From assembly GCA_935421135.1 (NCBI GenBank), contig OW285195.1:10508391-10572390 (forward strand): a stretch of DNA of 64,000 bases, read 5' to 3'. A program made the position numbers and the translations under genes. Source of the stretch: Bugulina stolonifera. Lineage: Eukaryota > Bryozoa > Gymnolaemata > Cheilostomatida > Bugulidae. Positions 9,979-21,694 of the stretch are shown here, piece by piece. The notes under the pieces were generated by a model, which was not told where the DNA came from, made no database searches, and saw only the letters and a program-made list of their open reading frames with translations. Every line of letters starts with the position of its first letter. Within the stretch, counting starts at the first letter, position 1.

Positions 9979-11562
9979 TTTACCACTCACTGCGAGTCCA
10001 AATTGTAGATTTAATGAACAGATTGCAAGTAATCAACCCAATAGTTTCTGTAGTGTTATGGAATATAGTATGTACATTTACATGTGTTACATACTGGTAT
10101 ATAACTATTTATAAATAGCATAACAGGAGTGTAGTATTGCTCCCAGTCCTTATGCTCTGCTAAGGTTTCGAATAGTCGAAAGCTGACTTAACCAATTGCC
10201 GATAGGTGTTGTGCATTTTTCCTAAAAGTCGAAAGTAATTTACTCATAACTCCAACAAGATTCGAGCAGTACTTTGACAAAATGTAGTGCCCCCAATTTT
10301 AGTAATGCTGTTATTGAAATAGTACATGGAGAAGCATAGTTTTAACGGTCAACCATTTGTTGAAATGGAGCGATAGGAACATTATACAATCCTTCAGATG
10401 CCAGACATGGCAGACAGTATAAGGGAAAAATCACAGTGCTACCACTTTTACCAAACAATGAACTGTTAATGTTGTAATTCTATATGTAACATAACACTTG
10501 TCCATTTGCCATACAAATACTATATTCAAGAGTCAGAACACACATCTACAAGGTCTTTGTAATGCTTATTATAGTATGATCTCAGGTAGGCCTCTCGCTG
10601 GTGCCTTAGTAAAAGCTAATTGCAAAATCAGCAATTCGTAGCTTTTGGAGCTGTCCGGGTTCTGCAATTATTTTTTTAACTCACTTTTTCTCGTGAATGC
10701 ATAAAGGTGCAGTTAAATGTGACAGTTAATTGGAATCGGGTACTGGTAACAGGATAAATAAGTTTATCCACCCCTGCTGTTAATTATCATAAAGTCACCA
10801 CAGAACAGTTGGCTATAGTGTAGTCTTGTCAACTATGCTATCTACTGTATTCTTTCAAATAGCAGACTTAATTGTACAATACAGCGTTTGAAGTGTGGTT
10901 ATACAGGAGTACTCCTGTGTACTCACCTCAATTTTTGTGGTTATACAGGCAGCAGGCGTGTACCCTCATTTTACTGCTAGCTTTCTCCATACAGTTACTG
11001 TGGACCTGATAGTGTTTGGTAGAGTGCTTGACTATCATCTATAGGGACTTGGGTTCAAATCTCACCAAAGCATCACTTTTTTTTCATTTAAGTAATTCAC
11101 TAATTTCTTAGCTACCATAAGATTAAGTGGATAGCTATTAATACATGTACAATACTAATCTGTAGGATTGCATGTACGGTGTACCCACCTCATTTGTTTC
11201 ACTTTGAACACTGGAAATAATTAACCAGCATGGTATAGCAAATTATTAGTAAAGTTCATATGATCTTGTACAATCTACACAATGAATAGTCGATGAAGAG
11301 GATGATGGGAATTCATAATCATAATGTTCAGTATATACAGCAATAAATAATGCATCTGTATGCCACTGGTGTTTGTGTACCCATCCATCTTCGCTATCCA
11401 AGCTCTAACCAGTCTCTGACCCTTCAATACTGATGGTGACCCCAATATCTAATATTGAATATGATGAAGTATTTTAATCTAAGAGTTGTTTCGCCTTTGT
11501 AGTGATGATACTGTTGAACACCAAGTTATGCACTCTATGCACTATGCCCTATATAATGTACT
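9979..11562. repeat. 5' flank of gene B, paralogous to the gene A flank
   Basis: No coding gene. The first ~800 bp align with 1202-2042. The rest is AT-rich and unassigned apart from a tRNA-like segment near 11.0-11.07 kb. Confidence 0.55.
10998..11072 (+). repeat. tRNA-like segment (SINE head or tRNA pseudogene)
   Basis: An A-box-like stretch (TTGGTAGAGTGCTTGAC) is followed about 30 bp later by GGGTTCAAATC, a good B box. I could not fold a full cloverleaf with paired acceptor ends, so it is more likely a SINE head or relic than a working tRNA gene. Confidence 0.4.
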
Positions 11563-12085
11563 ATGCACTCTATGGGCTCTATGGGCTCTATGCGCTCTAT
11601 GGGCTCTATGTGCTCTATGGGCTCTATGGGCTCTATGCGCTCTATGGGCTCTATGGGCTCTATGGGCTCTATGGGCTCTATGGGCTCTATGGGCTCTATG
11701 GGCTCTATGGGCTCTATGGGCTCTATGGGCTCTATGGGCTCTATGGGCTCTATGGGCTCTATGGGCTCTATGGGCTCTATGGGCTCTATGGGCTCTATGG
11801 GCTCTATACGCTCTATACGCTCTATGGGCTCTATGGGCTCTATGGGCTCTATGGGCTCTATGGGCTCTATGCGCTCTATGGGCTATGCGCTCTATGGGCT
11901 CTATGGGCTCTATGGGCTCTATGGACTCTATGGGCTCTATGGGCTCTATGGGCTCTATGGACTCTATGGGCTCTATGGGCTCTATGGGCTCTATGGGCTC
12001 TAATGGGCTCTAATGGGCTCTAATGGGCTCTATGGGCTCTATGGGCTCTATGGGCTCTAATGGGCTCTAATGGGCTCTATGGGTT
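11563..12085. repeat. 9-bp tandem array, CTCTATGGG
   Basis: Roughly 55 copies of a 9-bp unit (ATGGGCTCT in register) with TGCGC, TATACGC, GGACT and TAATGG variants. The unit is a multiple of three without stops, so long Met-Gly-Ser, Trp-Ala-Leu and Gly-Leu-Tyr frames appear. These are artefacts of the repeat. Confidence 0.95.
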
Positions 12086-12545
12086 TTGGTTCTATGCATA
12101 ATGCACTCTATGCTTCCAACTAAAATTCAAACACTTCTACAATTTCTATGATTTTAAGATCTACATTTTGGTCTAACTACACCGACATATATGTAGGCTT
12201 ATAATACTGTTACATTTAAGCTCTTGATGCATATATAACATGTAACCAAAATTAGTAAAATATGCAGGTTAGTAATAATGTTATATACATTGTATATGAC
12301 CCACATATTTATCTGTATTTATATAGAGAATGCCAAGTATGAAGTAAAACAATTCATTAGCCACATTGAATAGAGTGCTGGTACTTAGTTAATAGTTTAC
12401 ACTTTACATTGCAATATATCAATGATTAAGAACAGGTGCTGTAAAACCACCATGTGCACCTATACACAAGTATGCCTAAGATTTGAAAAAGAGGATACAA
12501 AAGTTTCCATCAATAATGAGTTGTATAATAGAATGTGTTCTACAG
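12086..12545. other. Intergenic, 3' side of gene C
   Basis: AT-rich sequence with no ORF or repeat that I can support. Confidence 0.4.
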
Positions 12546-13913
12546 CTAATAGCTGGAAACAGTGTTAGGGAGGGTGAGTGAAGCTCCCCAACATGGTAAC
12601 TCATAATGTTCCAGGTATCGATTAGTCTCCTTTATCATATCAGGAGTTATCTCTACTCTTCGATGTTTTGTTGTTTCTTTATCTACCAGAGTTCCTTTCT
12701 GACTATCTTCTCTGAGAGCATCCTGAATGAGATTCAACCTCGCTTCAGTTAGCTGAAAACCAATATGGCAAACCAATGTTTGGAAATATTTCATCTGATT
12801 TGATTGTAGATGTTCGTATTTGAAGGCGTGCACAGGTTTAGCACTTTGAGAAAGAGACTGTCGGAAATGGAAGCAAGTTTCAGCGTAATGAGCAACAAAT
12901 GAGACAAATTCCGTTGATCCAGGAATGTTGTCTTTACTAAATAACCATTCATTATGGTTTGGATCATCACAGCTAAAATGCACCAGGTTTAGTGGTTTGA
13001 CTTTGGGAAAGATCTTTGAAAGCCATCGATTGGATGCCACCCAAAAGGTGAAATCCTGATGAGGGTCCAACCTGGAGAGCGCCTTGCACATCGATAATAC
13101 CTGTTCTCTAACATCTCTGTACAGAAATATCACAGAGAAGTCTGGAAACAGTCTGGGAATCAGAAGAGTATCATTCTTTGAACCAAAAATTAGTGGTTTG
13201 ATCACAATTGTCTGTCTTTCCTTCAAATTTGGCTTTAATAGTAACCGCACCGTGCTTCGGTATAGGTTTAAATATTCAGTTGAATTCCTCCAATCTGTTG
13301 TCCATTGCCCAAAGTATTTATCTTTGTATGTTTGCAGCAAAGAAAACAGACCAAAAGGTTCTGAGATTGTAACCACATCTGGCAGAGAATTAAAAGCCTG
13401 CATCACAGCTGTAGAACCACACCTTCCAGTGAGGTTAATCCAGATGACTTTCGCAGACGGATCACCAAGAGTATTAGCGAGTCTGACCAATGAAGATGTT
13501 GACATTACTAAAAGATGCCTAGCAGTTGGTCCCTGAGCAATAAACATAAATGGCCACTTTCGAACATCACAGATATCTTTCTCTGGAGAAGGTATGCTGA
13601 AGATTGCTTCTTTATCAGTCACTGTCATTAGAGTAATGTGTTTTTGTAGAGCATATTCTGGATGTACGAACCTGACATGAGTCGATAGAAAGTTTCTCTG
13701 GTGGTTTACATGGAACAACCTCCCTTCTGACCAAAACCAGACCTTTAGTAGCTGAGCAGAAGATTCATAATTCTCTCCTTTCTTACATTTATTTATATGA
13801 TTCTGGACTCCATTCAGATTCCAGTAGATGAACTGAACGCAACATAACAGGAAGTAGAAGATCAGATGAATAGAGTAGAAGAACAATCTTCTGTAGCTAT
13901 CCCACCCAGCCAT
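12546..13913 (-). CDS. Sulfotransferase-like gene C
   Basis: 455 codons; the ATG at 13913 (MAGWDSY) is preferred to the upstream in-frame TTG. It has the family layout: anchor at ~10-31, INLTGRCGST at ~159-168, FLYRDVREQVLSM for the 3'-phosphate site, and an EDSQKG...LPNTVSSY tail. Residues 1-100 are nearly identical to genes A and B. The acceptor-side region (about 185-350) differs strongly, with a QTYKDKYFGQW segment and QDFTFWVASNRWLSKIF, suggesting a different acceptor or relaxed constraint. No frame damage is seen. Confidence 0.88.
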   Translation of the reverse strand: MAGWDSYRRLFFYSIHLIFYFLLCCVQFIYWNLNGVQNHINKCKKGENYESSAQLLKVWFWSEGRLFHVNHQRNFLSTHVRFVHPEYALQKHITLMTVTDKEAIFSIPSPEKDICDVRKWPFMFIAQGPTARHLLVMSTSSLVRLANTLGDPSAKVIWINLTGRCGSTAVMQAFNSLPDVVTISEPFGLFSLLQTYKDKYFGQWTTDWRNSTEYLNLYRSTVRLLLKPNLKERQTIVIKPLIFGSKNDTLLIPRLFPDFSVIFLYRDVREQVLSMCKALSRLDPHQDFTFWVASNRWLSKIFPKVKPLNLVHFSCDDPNHNEWLFSKDNIPGSTEFVSFVAHYAETCFHFRQSLSQSAKPVHAFKYEHLQSNQMKYFQTLVCHIGFQLTEARLNLIQDALREDSQKGTLVDKETTKHRRVEITPDMIKETNRYLEHYELPCWGASLTLPNTVSSY

Positions 13914-14380
13914 TTTACTCTCCAATATTTCTACAATGTGTTGTGATGTGCAATCAATTATCCATGTAATCGTAATCCATACAAGTCATAGTGGATTACA
14001 TGAGCACACTCTACTAGTTACTAACTAACTAGTAACTAGTAGAGTGTACTCTTGACTAACAATCTATAAATTAGTAGATTAGCCTCCAACAATAAAGTAT
14101 AGCTTAATCTCTAAGTACATTAATAGCCTCAAACAAGATAGACTCCACCTAATGGTCATAATTACTCTCCCCACATACATTGTACCAGGTCCTTACTGTC
14201 ATTGATCTACGCATATAAACCATTGACATACTGTATTATTTACTCGTATGGTCAAACAACGAACTAACTATGTGTATGTACTACTAATCTAATGGCCATC
14301 TGAAACCTTGCAAAAATTGTCTATTAGCATTGAGAACAGGGCCTCATATTTTCAGTGGAAGCCACGGATTTGGTTGCTCG
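13914..14380. other. Intergenic upstream of gene C
   Basis: No gene seen. A short direct/inverted repeat of TACTAGTTACTAAC occurs near 14010-14045. Confidence 0.4.
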
Positions 14381-14400
14381 CTGTATCTACATGTAGTTAT

Positions 14401-14639
14401 AAAAACTTACCAATTTTACTTCCTGCTAATAATCCCAGGTAAGAAAGCAAGGATCTAAAGAGATCTACATTCTTTCTAATTTGGGGTGGAGACGACACTT
14501 CACCAATGGCAAAGTTTATATGAGGCACAAGAGCAACTGTGGCTGGATGCTCTTCCTAACACCACCAATGACCCTTATAGGAATTGAACCTGGGACTCCC
14601 ACATGGAAGTCCAGAGCCCTTACCACTAGGCCACAACAA
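14401..14639 (-). mobile_element. tRNA-derived SINE, copy 1
   Basis: On the minus strand the head reads TGTGGCCTAGTGGTAAG (A box) and GGTTCAATTCC (B box), followed by a ~160-bp body shared with the copy at 63362-63605. The body contains CTTTGCCATTGGTGAAGTG and ends AAAATTGGTAAGTTTTT. The flanks carry a target duplication CTGTATCTAGTTAT (14640-14653). The other copy (14381-14400) has the same sequence with 6 extra bases, TA becoming TACATGTA. This is a pol III retroposon needing an external LINE. Confidence 0.85.
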
Positions 14640-14653
14640 CTGTATCTAGTTAT

Positions 14654-15538
14654 AAGTTTGGTGTTTAAATAAAAACACATTAATGAGGAATTAGGGTTGT
14701 CCACTGTTTGCCAATGTTAAATGACATGTTTTAAATTTCTGTCTAAAATGTGGTAGGCAGATATACATGTACTATTACACGGGGTGGGTGCCCTACTACA
14801 TGTACATGTACATGTAAGTACCCAACCTACATGTACCTAGTGCTTGGTTAACGTAACTTTGATTGTGATACAATGTACATGTAGAATAGAAGCAAGAACT
14901 TTATGAGTATCACACAGCATTAGATTTTCATATTATCGAACTGTATACACATCAAACATGTAAATGCAATATTATACTATGTATATGCTTCCATGACACC
15001 ATTATTTGTGCATGCGTTGGACATACTTCTCACCCGTTACAATAACATGTGTATTTACTCCGATTTTGCTATAAGATTGCTGTCTATATTGTATACAAAA
15101 CCTATTATGACATTCTCACAAACAAGACAGTCATCTTAGTAAAATCATAAAACAGTAATACAGGTAAAAAGCAGTACAGCAATAATATTTCAGCATAAAA
15201 TGGGGTAGCCAACGCAAATTCATAAGCATTCTCATATGCATACTGATCATAATTTAAAGTTGTCTACTCTCAATATGGCAAACATTGAGAGAGCACAACT
15301 TCACACGAACCATCAAGATAGTTTATGTGTGGTAATCTTCTTAATTTGGAAGTTGTGATAATAGGGAGTGAAAAGATGTTATACGTATGTCTCTCTATTC
15401 AGTACTGGATAAGGCGTAGTCAGCTTTCTCTCCACACAACAGTATAGTATACATGCACATCCAGTACTTACCTGGAGCGCTGCTGAAACAACTTATACTT
15501 ACAGACTTACCTGGACTCACCAGTCAGAAGAGACTAGC
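14654..15538. repeat. Flank repeat, paralogous to 22.0-22.63 kb and 24.82-24.92 kb
   Basis: No gene. 14760-15060 aligns with about 22030-22290. 15255-15340 aligns with 22555-22640 and 24826-24900 (the segment GTTGTCT..CTCAATATG..CACAACTTCACAC). It belongs to the set of duplicated sulfotransferase flanks. Three or more TACATGTA clusters lie at 14765-14885. Confidence 0.6.
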
Positions 15539-15642
15539 TGGTGTCTGCTGTGCAGGTGTCTGCTGTGCAGGTGTCTGCTGTGCAGGTGTCTGCTGTGCAG
15601 GTGTCTGCTGTGCAGGTGTCTGCTGTGCAGGTGTCTGCTGTA
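15539..15642. repeat. 15-bp tandem repeat, GTGTCTGCTGTGCAG
   Basis: About seven near-perfect copies. Both strands stay open because the unit is divisible by three, so the short ORFs here are not genes. Confidence 0.93.
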
Positions 15643-16869
15643 CGAGACCTTGGGTCCATCGGATGTACAACATGCATATACAGCTTCGAATGTACAGCAT
15701 GACGTCTGCTGACATACTGGCATGACCACTTACCTACGTTGTTAACCAGTGAGATATACAGCAAGTGAGGTCTAATAATTCGAGATAGGATGACTTCTGT
15801 GTGGCCAATAGTTACAACGGACAGCTGCCATCTGCCGCAACACTGGTGGCAGTGGTGGGATCCAATAGATCCTAAACCATCACAGATTAAAGAAACTTTG
15901 TGAAGCGAAGATTGGTGTATCTCATTCAGCAGTTCCCGGTGATAACTGAAGTCAATGTCTAGAACCTGGCTGGCGTCTTCCTACGCATCTGAGAGGATGG
16001 ATCACAGGGGTGTGGTTGACTCAACACCTTAGTTGGAAATTGGAAGCTTAGTGCGGTATCCCCCGGGGAGCTACAGTGTAGACTAAGGCAGCATCAGCTG
16101 TGGAAAGGGAGCCAGGTCATAAGTTATTGCACAAACATCAAACATCAGCACAAAGGTGCCTGGTGGTACAATACGACCACTCTCATTCTGTCAACAACAA
16201 GGCGAGGCACCTTTACTACTACAACCAGCTAATTCCTATGTAGAACCCCCACCTTCGGCTAGACTGTCTAGAGACTAAGCGGATACCCTGGTGAAGCTCA
16301 GGAACAAGTCACCTGTTGGTAGGAGACATTGGTGTACCCTAACCTGGCCCTGACTCATGGTGATGGGGACTTACTCCGTGCACCCTCTCACCTGCTTCCT
16401 AAAACACACACAACCTTAACTTTCCAAAGAGACAAGATGTTGTAGATCAGGGAGCAGGCCAAGCAGGAGATAATCATGGTGGAAGAAGCCATCCAAAAAG
16501 TGACCTGATGTAAGCACTGAGCCCAGCGACGAACAGAACTTTGGAACGATTTAAAGGAGGACCTGAAGGAGGAGAGGACTGAACTTCGCTATATTGTATC
16601 CAGAGCTATGGGCTGAGTTTTCAACTGGCACAAACTTGGACCTTTCATGTAGAGTGGAGAGCGCTCAGAAATTTACATGTAGAGTGTACCAACCACAGAT
16701 GGTGAACCCAAGACTGAGCCAGCCACTGAATTAGACAGTTTTCTCAAAATGGGTAGAAAGCAAAAATTAGAAGTTCTCTTCTCTTACACGGGGTACTCCC
16801 TCAGGCTGGTTGGTCTAAGCATTCAATAGACCCCTAAATGGGAATGTGCAGAAAAATATCTAGTGTGGA
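15643..16869. other. Decayed repeat DNA with a retrotransposon primer-site relic
   Basis: No intact ORF. At 15844-15863 the sequence TGGTGGCAGTGGTGGGATCC differs at two positions from the tRNA-Leu primer site of elements 1 and 2. It follows CGCAACA, which resembles an LTR end, so it is probably the 5' end of an old relative. The stretch 16400-16620 contains broken, charged, helix-like frames that may be remains of its coding part. Confidence 0.45.
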
Positions 16870-17175
16870 TCGAAAAAATGGAAGGCAGATTTGAGTAGTT
16901 TATAACAATTTAGTCCTAGGGAAGATGTTTCTGCACATTTTAAGCCATGTACAAGTAGAAGGCCATTTACAGCGCTGTAAATGGCATTCTACTTGTACGT
17001 GACTTAAAATGTGCAGAAATATCTTCCCTAGGACTAAAGTGATTCTAAGGTACCTGGAGGTACATTTTCAGAAAAAATGCTGCGCAGCATTTTTTCTGAA
17101 AATGTACCTCCAGGTACCTTATAATCACTTAACAACTCACCTCAAATGCTCTCACTACACCACATAACTTACCAC
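16870..17175 (+). mobile_element. Foldback (double-palindrome) repeat element, copy 1
   Basis: Two long inverted repeats lie end to end. Arms of ~65 bp meet at AGCGCT (16909-17039), and arms of ~47 bp meet at CTGCGCAG (17037-17130). Flanking parts (GGAAGGCAGATTTGAG on the left, ATGCTCTCACTA on the right) recur in inverted orientation at 18435-18645, so this is a dispersed MITE-like element. Confidence 0.7.
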
Positions 17176-17588
17176 ATGCTACTGTAAGTACATTATACTT
17201 GCTCACATTGCCACATGTCATGTCACGTTGGACTATTATCATGATTCCATATTGCGGTAGATGCCATATTTGGGTGCAGTGTCAAATGATGGGAAATGCA
17301 CTGGTAGACATAGGAGATCACGGTTACACATTGCAGTAGATGCTGTTACTATAGTTGAATAAAGAACTGTTGTGTCCTGAGCCGAAATCGTCTCTCAAAT
17401 GACATGTGTACAAACATTCATTGACATTATTTGCCTCCATTATATTATATTGCATTGTTGTAACTTGTGTTTGCATTACTGTGTGTCCTTTTATTTTACT
17501 AATTGGTGTTTATTGTATTTACATGTACATAATATTATATTCTGCATATTATTTTTACTTGTATTTTTAGTTGTACTGTACTTCATAT
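17176..17588. other. Repeat-rich intergenic
   Basis: No gene. The ~50-bp segment at 17323-17372 (with GAATAAAGAACTG) recurs at 18174-18223 inside the next LTR, so one was probably copied from the other or both come from a further LTR. Confidence 0.45.
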
Positions 17589-18253
17589 TGTGATCGATTG
17601 GCCGACTCGCCCGACACCCAGGCCGACCTATGCAGAGGTCATCAAGAAAGCCTTGTCGCCCAAGCGGATATTCTCCATCTTGAGTGACTCTAAGCATGCC
17701 TTTATGTCTAGATTACTTGTGAAATAAGTATATTATTATCTGATTACATTCTATGTCTTCTTTGCCTATTATAATTGATGGCCAACGTCTTGAATGCTCA
17801 CCATATTAATACATAATTCATTTCTCATCATTTTAAGCACTTTTTGTGCATGGCCGACCCTTTTATGGTCACTTTTCAGCCATTTTGTTATGCAATTTCT
17901 GGGAACGATACCTTATCGAACAGCCCGACCTCCTGTCGGTCTTTTTGCCGGAAATTCAAATCAAATAAAAGCCGGCACATTTTCTATGCCTAGTCAGTGT
18001 TGTTGATTGCGCTTCAATAAAGCAGCATCTCCTAACTCAAGCTACAGAGTCTTACTCGGTGCATAAGCACAAGTTGATCTAGTCAGTACATACAAGTCTA
18101 CACTTCCCTCAGTACCTGTAGTAAGAAGGAACTGATAGACCACCCTCGGTTCCCCCCCATGCATTTGTTTATACATTGCAGTGGATGCTGTTACTATGAT
18201 TGAATAAAGAACTGTCGTGTCACATTTATTGACATGCGCCTCCAAGCATCACA
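17589..18253 (+). mobile_element. Old solo LTR related to elements 1 and 2
   Basis: 665 bp from TGTGATCG to GCATCACA, with the same ends as the young LTRs, flanked by ATAT (17585-17588 and 18254-18257). It keeps the core order CCAT-TTGTT-TGCAA-ttCyGG, then an A/T TATA-like site and TCAATAAAG, matching the LTR promoter and polyA region. It is strongly diverged elsewhere. No internal region follows, so it is a solo LTR. Confidence 0.6.
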
Positions 18254-18434
18254 ATATAAACCTAAATAGTAACCCTCATTTTGTAGCGGTAATCTAATGG
18301 CGCGGAATTTTATTTCTACCAATGCCTTCCATGACAAATGGTGTTGCTCCCAGATATCTCATCTATTGCAATATATGATCATGATAGTACTCCTACCTTA
18401 AGGTATGCAAATGTGGGCAAGTACAAGTACATGT

Positions 18435-18645
18435 ACTTAGTATATGCTGAGTTATGTGGTATAGTGAGAGCATTCTAAGTGAATGATAAATGATTATGTG
18501 GTAGCTAGAGGTACCTTCGAAACAAAATGCTGCTATAAATCGTATTCTATGCGATAAAATATGTAGCGATATTTTCACTAGGATCAAATTATTATAAGCT
18601 TTTCAAATCTGCCTTCTATTTTGTTCTACCGCCACCAGATTTTCC
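18435..18645 (-). mobile_element. Foldback repeat element, copy 2 (inverted)
   Basis: The reverse complement aligns with 16870-17175: GAAGGCAGATTTGA, AATTTGATCCTAG, GGTACCTCTAG, ATGCTCTCACTATACCACATAAC. The large internal palindrome arms are mostly missing or degenerate here. Confidence 0.6.
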
Positions 18646-19063
18646 TCCACACCCTATTGGTTGGCTACCTTACCTCAAACCCCAATCACAAACAAGGAGC
18701 TTAGGCTATCTAAGTTTCTTCACTACTTCACCTAACAGATAATGGCCCTGTCACTCACCATTGGTTACAATATAGCTATCGGCTCCTCATAGGGTGTGCC
18801 ATCAATTTCCTAGATGCCGATTGGCTAGAAGTGGATGCTGATACAACCAGTTACCTCCTACTATTTCTGGGGCTGCTGAGTTGGCAACCTTTGGGTCTTC
18901 CAGAAGCAGACGTCACTCATTTGCAAGCTATCACCGAAGGCAGGCGTGTCTAGAGATCCACAATAGAGCCAACAATAGATTCTTAAGGTAATTATAATTA
19001 GTACTGACATTACAGAGTTTAATAACCACTGTATAATTTATATCTGCAACATACAGTATAATA
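18646..19063. repeat. Intergenic with a flank-repeat segment
   Basis: No gene. 18680-18760 (ACAAACAAGGAGCTTAGGCT) matches about 23750-23810 and 26005-26065, so the duplicated flank unit extends upstream of gene D. Confidence 0.5.
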
Positions 19064-19285
19064 ATGTATGTATGTATGTATGTATGTATGTATGTATGTA
19101 TGTATGTATGTATGTATGTATGTATGTATGTATGTATGTATGTATGTATGTATGTATGTATGTATGTATGTATGTATGTATGTATGTATGTATGTATGTA
19201 TGTATGTATGTATGTATGTATGTATGTATGTATGTATGTATGTATGTATGTATGTATGTATGTATGTATGTATGTATGTATGTAT
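19064..19285. repeat. (TATG)n microsatellite
   Basis: About 55 perfect tetranucleotide copies. Open frames here encode only Met-Tyr-Val-Cys repeats and are not genes. Confidence 0.98.
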
Positions 19286-19652
19286 AATTTCTTGGAATTG
19301 AGCAATATTTTCAACTTGTAATGGAGAGATTATTGAAGCTTTTCTGCCACAGCAATTTACCCATTGCAGTAATATTAAAATTATGGCACTGGGATATGCA
19401 GCTCTTTACTTGGTGTAGTAGACTGGTCCGAATAGTTTAGAAAATAATAATAATAATATCAATCACTGAGACGTATTTAATTACACTGCAGACTATGAAA
19501 ATATGGAAATATCTGAGATGATAAATTTAATTTAACACCTGCAACAAGCTAGCAGTACTTCTGCGTAATGGACTTAGTAGTTACTCGCTATGCTCTACCG
19601 TTTACCATTGACATATTTATTTCATTAATAGGAAGCACAGATTGATTCTAAA
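19286..19652. promoter_or_regulatory. Upstream region of gene D, shared with gene E
   Basis: The last ~210 bp align with 26700-26938 upstream of gene E (TATCAATCACT, CACCTG, CTATGCTCTAC, ATACCATTGA, GATTCTAAAATGG). They may therefore contain the shared promoter and 5' leader; no TATA box is obvious. Confidence 0.4.
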
Positions 19653-21020
19653 ATGGCTGGTTGGACTAGTTATAAGAGATTGTTCTTCTACTCTTTTCAT
19701 CTGATCTTCTACTTCCTGTTACGTTGCATTCAGTTCATCTACTGGATTCTGAATGGAGTACAGAATCACATAAATGAGCGTGAGAAAGGAGAGAATTATG
19801 AATCTTCTGCTCAGCTGCTGAAGGTCTGGTCTTGGTCAGAAGGAAGGTTGATTCATGCCAAGTATCGGTGAAACTTTCTATCAACTCATGTCAGGTTCGT
19901 ACATCCCGAATATGCCCTACAGAAGCACATTACTCTAATGACAGTCACCGATAAGGAAGCCATATTTAGCATTCCATCTCCAGAGGAAGATGTTTTAGAT
20001 GTGAGGAAGTGGCCATTTCTGATGGAAGCCCAAGCGCCAACTACAAAGCATATTCTCATCATGCCGATAAGTTCACTCATTAGACTTGCTGCTACTCTTG
20101 GTGACCCGACTGTAAAAATCATCTGGATTAATTTCATTGGAAGGTGTGGCTCTACAGCTGTGATTCAGGCTTTCAATTCTCTGCCAGATGTGGTTGCAAT
20201 CTCAGAACCTTCGTGCATGAACGCTGTGAATCTTACTTTCAAACAAAAATACTTTGGAAAATGGCATTATGACTGGTCGAACTCTGAGGAATATGTGAAT
20301 ATATACCGCAGCGTTGTTCGGTTACTGTTGAAGCCATATTTAAAAGAAGCGACAACCATTGTGATCAAGCTGAATATTCGAACCACAACCGTGAATGTTC
20401 GCCTGATCCCAAAACTCTTTCCTAAATTCCATACATTATTTATGTACAGAGATGTCCGTGAGCAGGTGATATCAATGTATCGGGCAATGGGCTTCTATGA
20501 CCCCCATCCGGAAGTTTCTTTTCGAATCGCCTCTAACTCTTTGTTCTCAAAGATTCTACCCAATGTAAAACCTCTGCACCTGGTAAATTTCAGCTGCAAT
20601 GATCCAGAGCATGTTCAGTGGTTGTTCCGTAAAGACAACATCCGCAGGTCAACAGAATTTTCTTCATATGTCATCCATTATGCAGAAGATTGCTTTCACT
20701 TCCTAAAGTCAGTCTCAAGTGAAGGTAAGCGTATGGCAGCCTTTAAATTTGAACACTTTCGTTCAAATCAAACTAAGTTCCTGGAGACTATCTTTGACCA
20801 TGTTGGTTTGGAGTTTACAGAGGAGAGGCAGAAGTTGATCCAAGACGCTCTCAAAGAAGATAGTCAGAAAGGAACTATCATTGCAGGAGATCAACTCAGA
20901 CATAAGAAGATAAATGTCACCACATCGATGATAGAAAACGTCAATTGGTACCTAAAATACTATGGTCTGCCAGAGTGGGGGGAATCACTCACCCTGCTCA
21001 ACATAGTTTCTACTTATTAG
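19653..21020 (+). pseudogene. Sulfotransferase-like gene D with one in-frame stop
   Basis: The ATG at 19653 opens a frame of exactly 455 codons ending at TAG 21018-21020, interrupted only by TGA at 19869-19871 (codon 73). All paralogs have Arg there (AGA), so one base change made the stop. The rest is intact: GRCGST, MYRDVREQV.SM and the EDSQKGT tail. It is closest to gene E. The P-loop context is INFIGRCGST, with Ile where paralogs have Thr. Because the other 454 codons are open, the lesion must be recent, a segregating allele, or a base-call error. Confidence 0.85.
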
Positions 21021-21694
21021 ATTCAGAGAGTACCCTATTTAATTAGAAGATACTTATCACATTAGTTTCGACTGTTGCATAATTCATTTTTGCTAGTGCT
21101 AGTTTATATTTTATTAGACAAGAAGGAATGGCATTATTCATCCTCTTCAAGGTTTGGCATGGATTTAAATTATTGTCTTGGTGTCCTCTTGATTACTCGG
21201 TCCAAGTCAAAAGGCCCATTGGCTCGAGGGTTGGCACCTAGGTTTGTCGCACAACAATGAGGATTTTGCTTTTGGTTCGTGCTGATGTTTTTGCGACCCT
21301 GTGATGGAAAAGGGCCAAAAAATTCTTGATGAAGTTGTCCTGTGCCTGAAATTTAGGCTGTGAAGACACTAAATGCAGCGTTGGTATCGAAAGTGTCTGT
21401 TATGCTCATTCTTTATCATAGCTAAATTACCATAGAAGGTCATTCAGATAACATAAACGTTTAAACACAGGAGTATGCAACTCCTTACTTTGTTCAATGG
21501 CCTTGGCAGTCCTAAAATTCAACAAAGTATATGCAGTATGTGACCTAGAATCCTAGATATTGACTGTTAAGACTGCTTTGTATGATAATTATGCAGGTGT
21601 CACACTATAAATAAATTGATATAGTACATGTATACCCAATCTACAGAAGCTGCATCGTAGAATAGAATTCACTGTAATTAACTCTACAACCCAA
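21021..21694. repeat. Flank duplication unit 1, left part
   Basis: No gene. 21120-21210 matches 23850-23935 and 26083-26170. 21330-21620 matches about 24085-24600 (interrupted by a MITE) and 26330-26600. Confidence 0.6.

Noticed and set aside
9979..9990. Upstream extension of gene B (and similar extensions in C, F and H)
   Set aside because: The extended frames begin with GTG or TTG and do not align between copies; the conserved start is the ATG of M-A/G-x-W.
11486..12023. Long ORFs of Met-Gly-Ser, Trp-Ala-Leu and Gly-Leu-Tyr repeats
   Set aside because: All three frames of a 9-bp stop-free tandem repeat stay open; no start context, domain or non-repeat sequence supports a protein.
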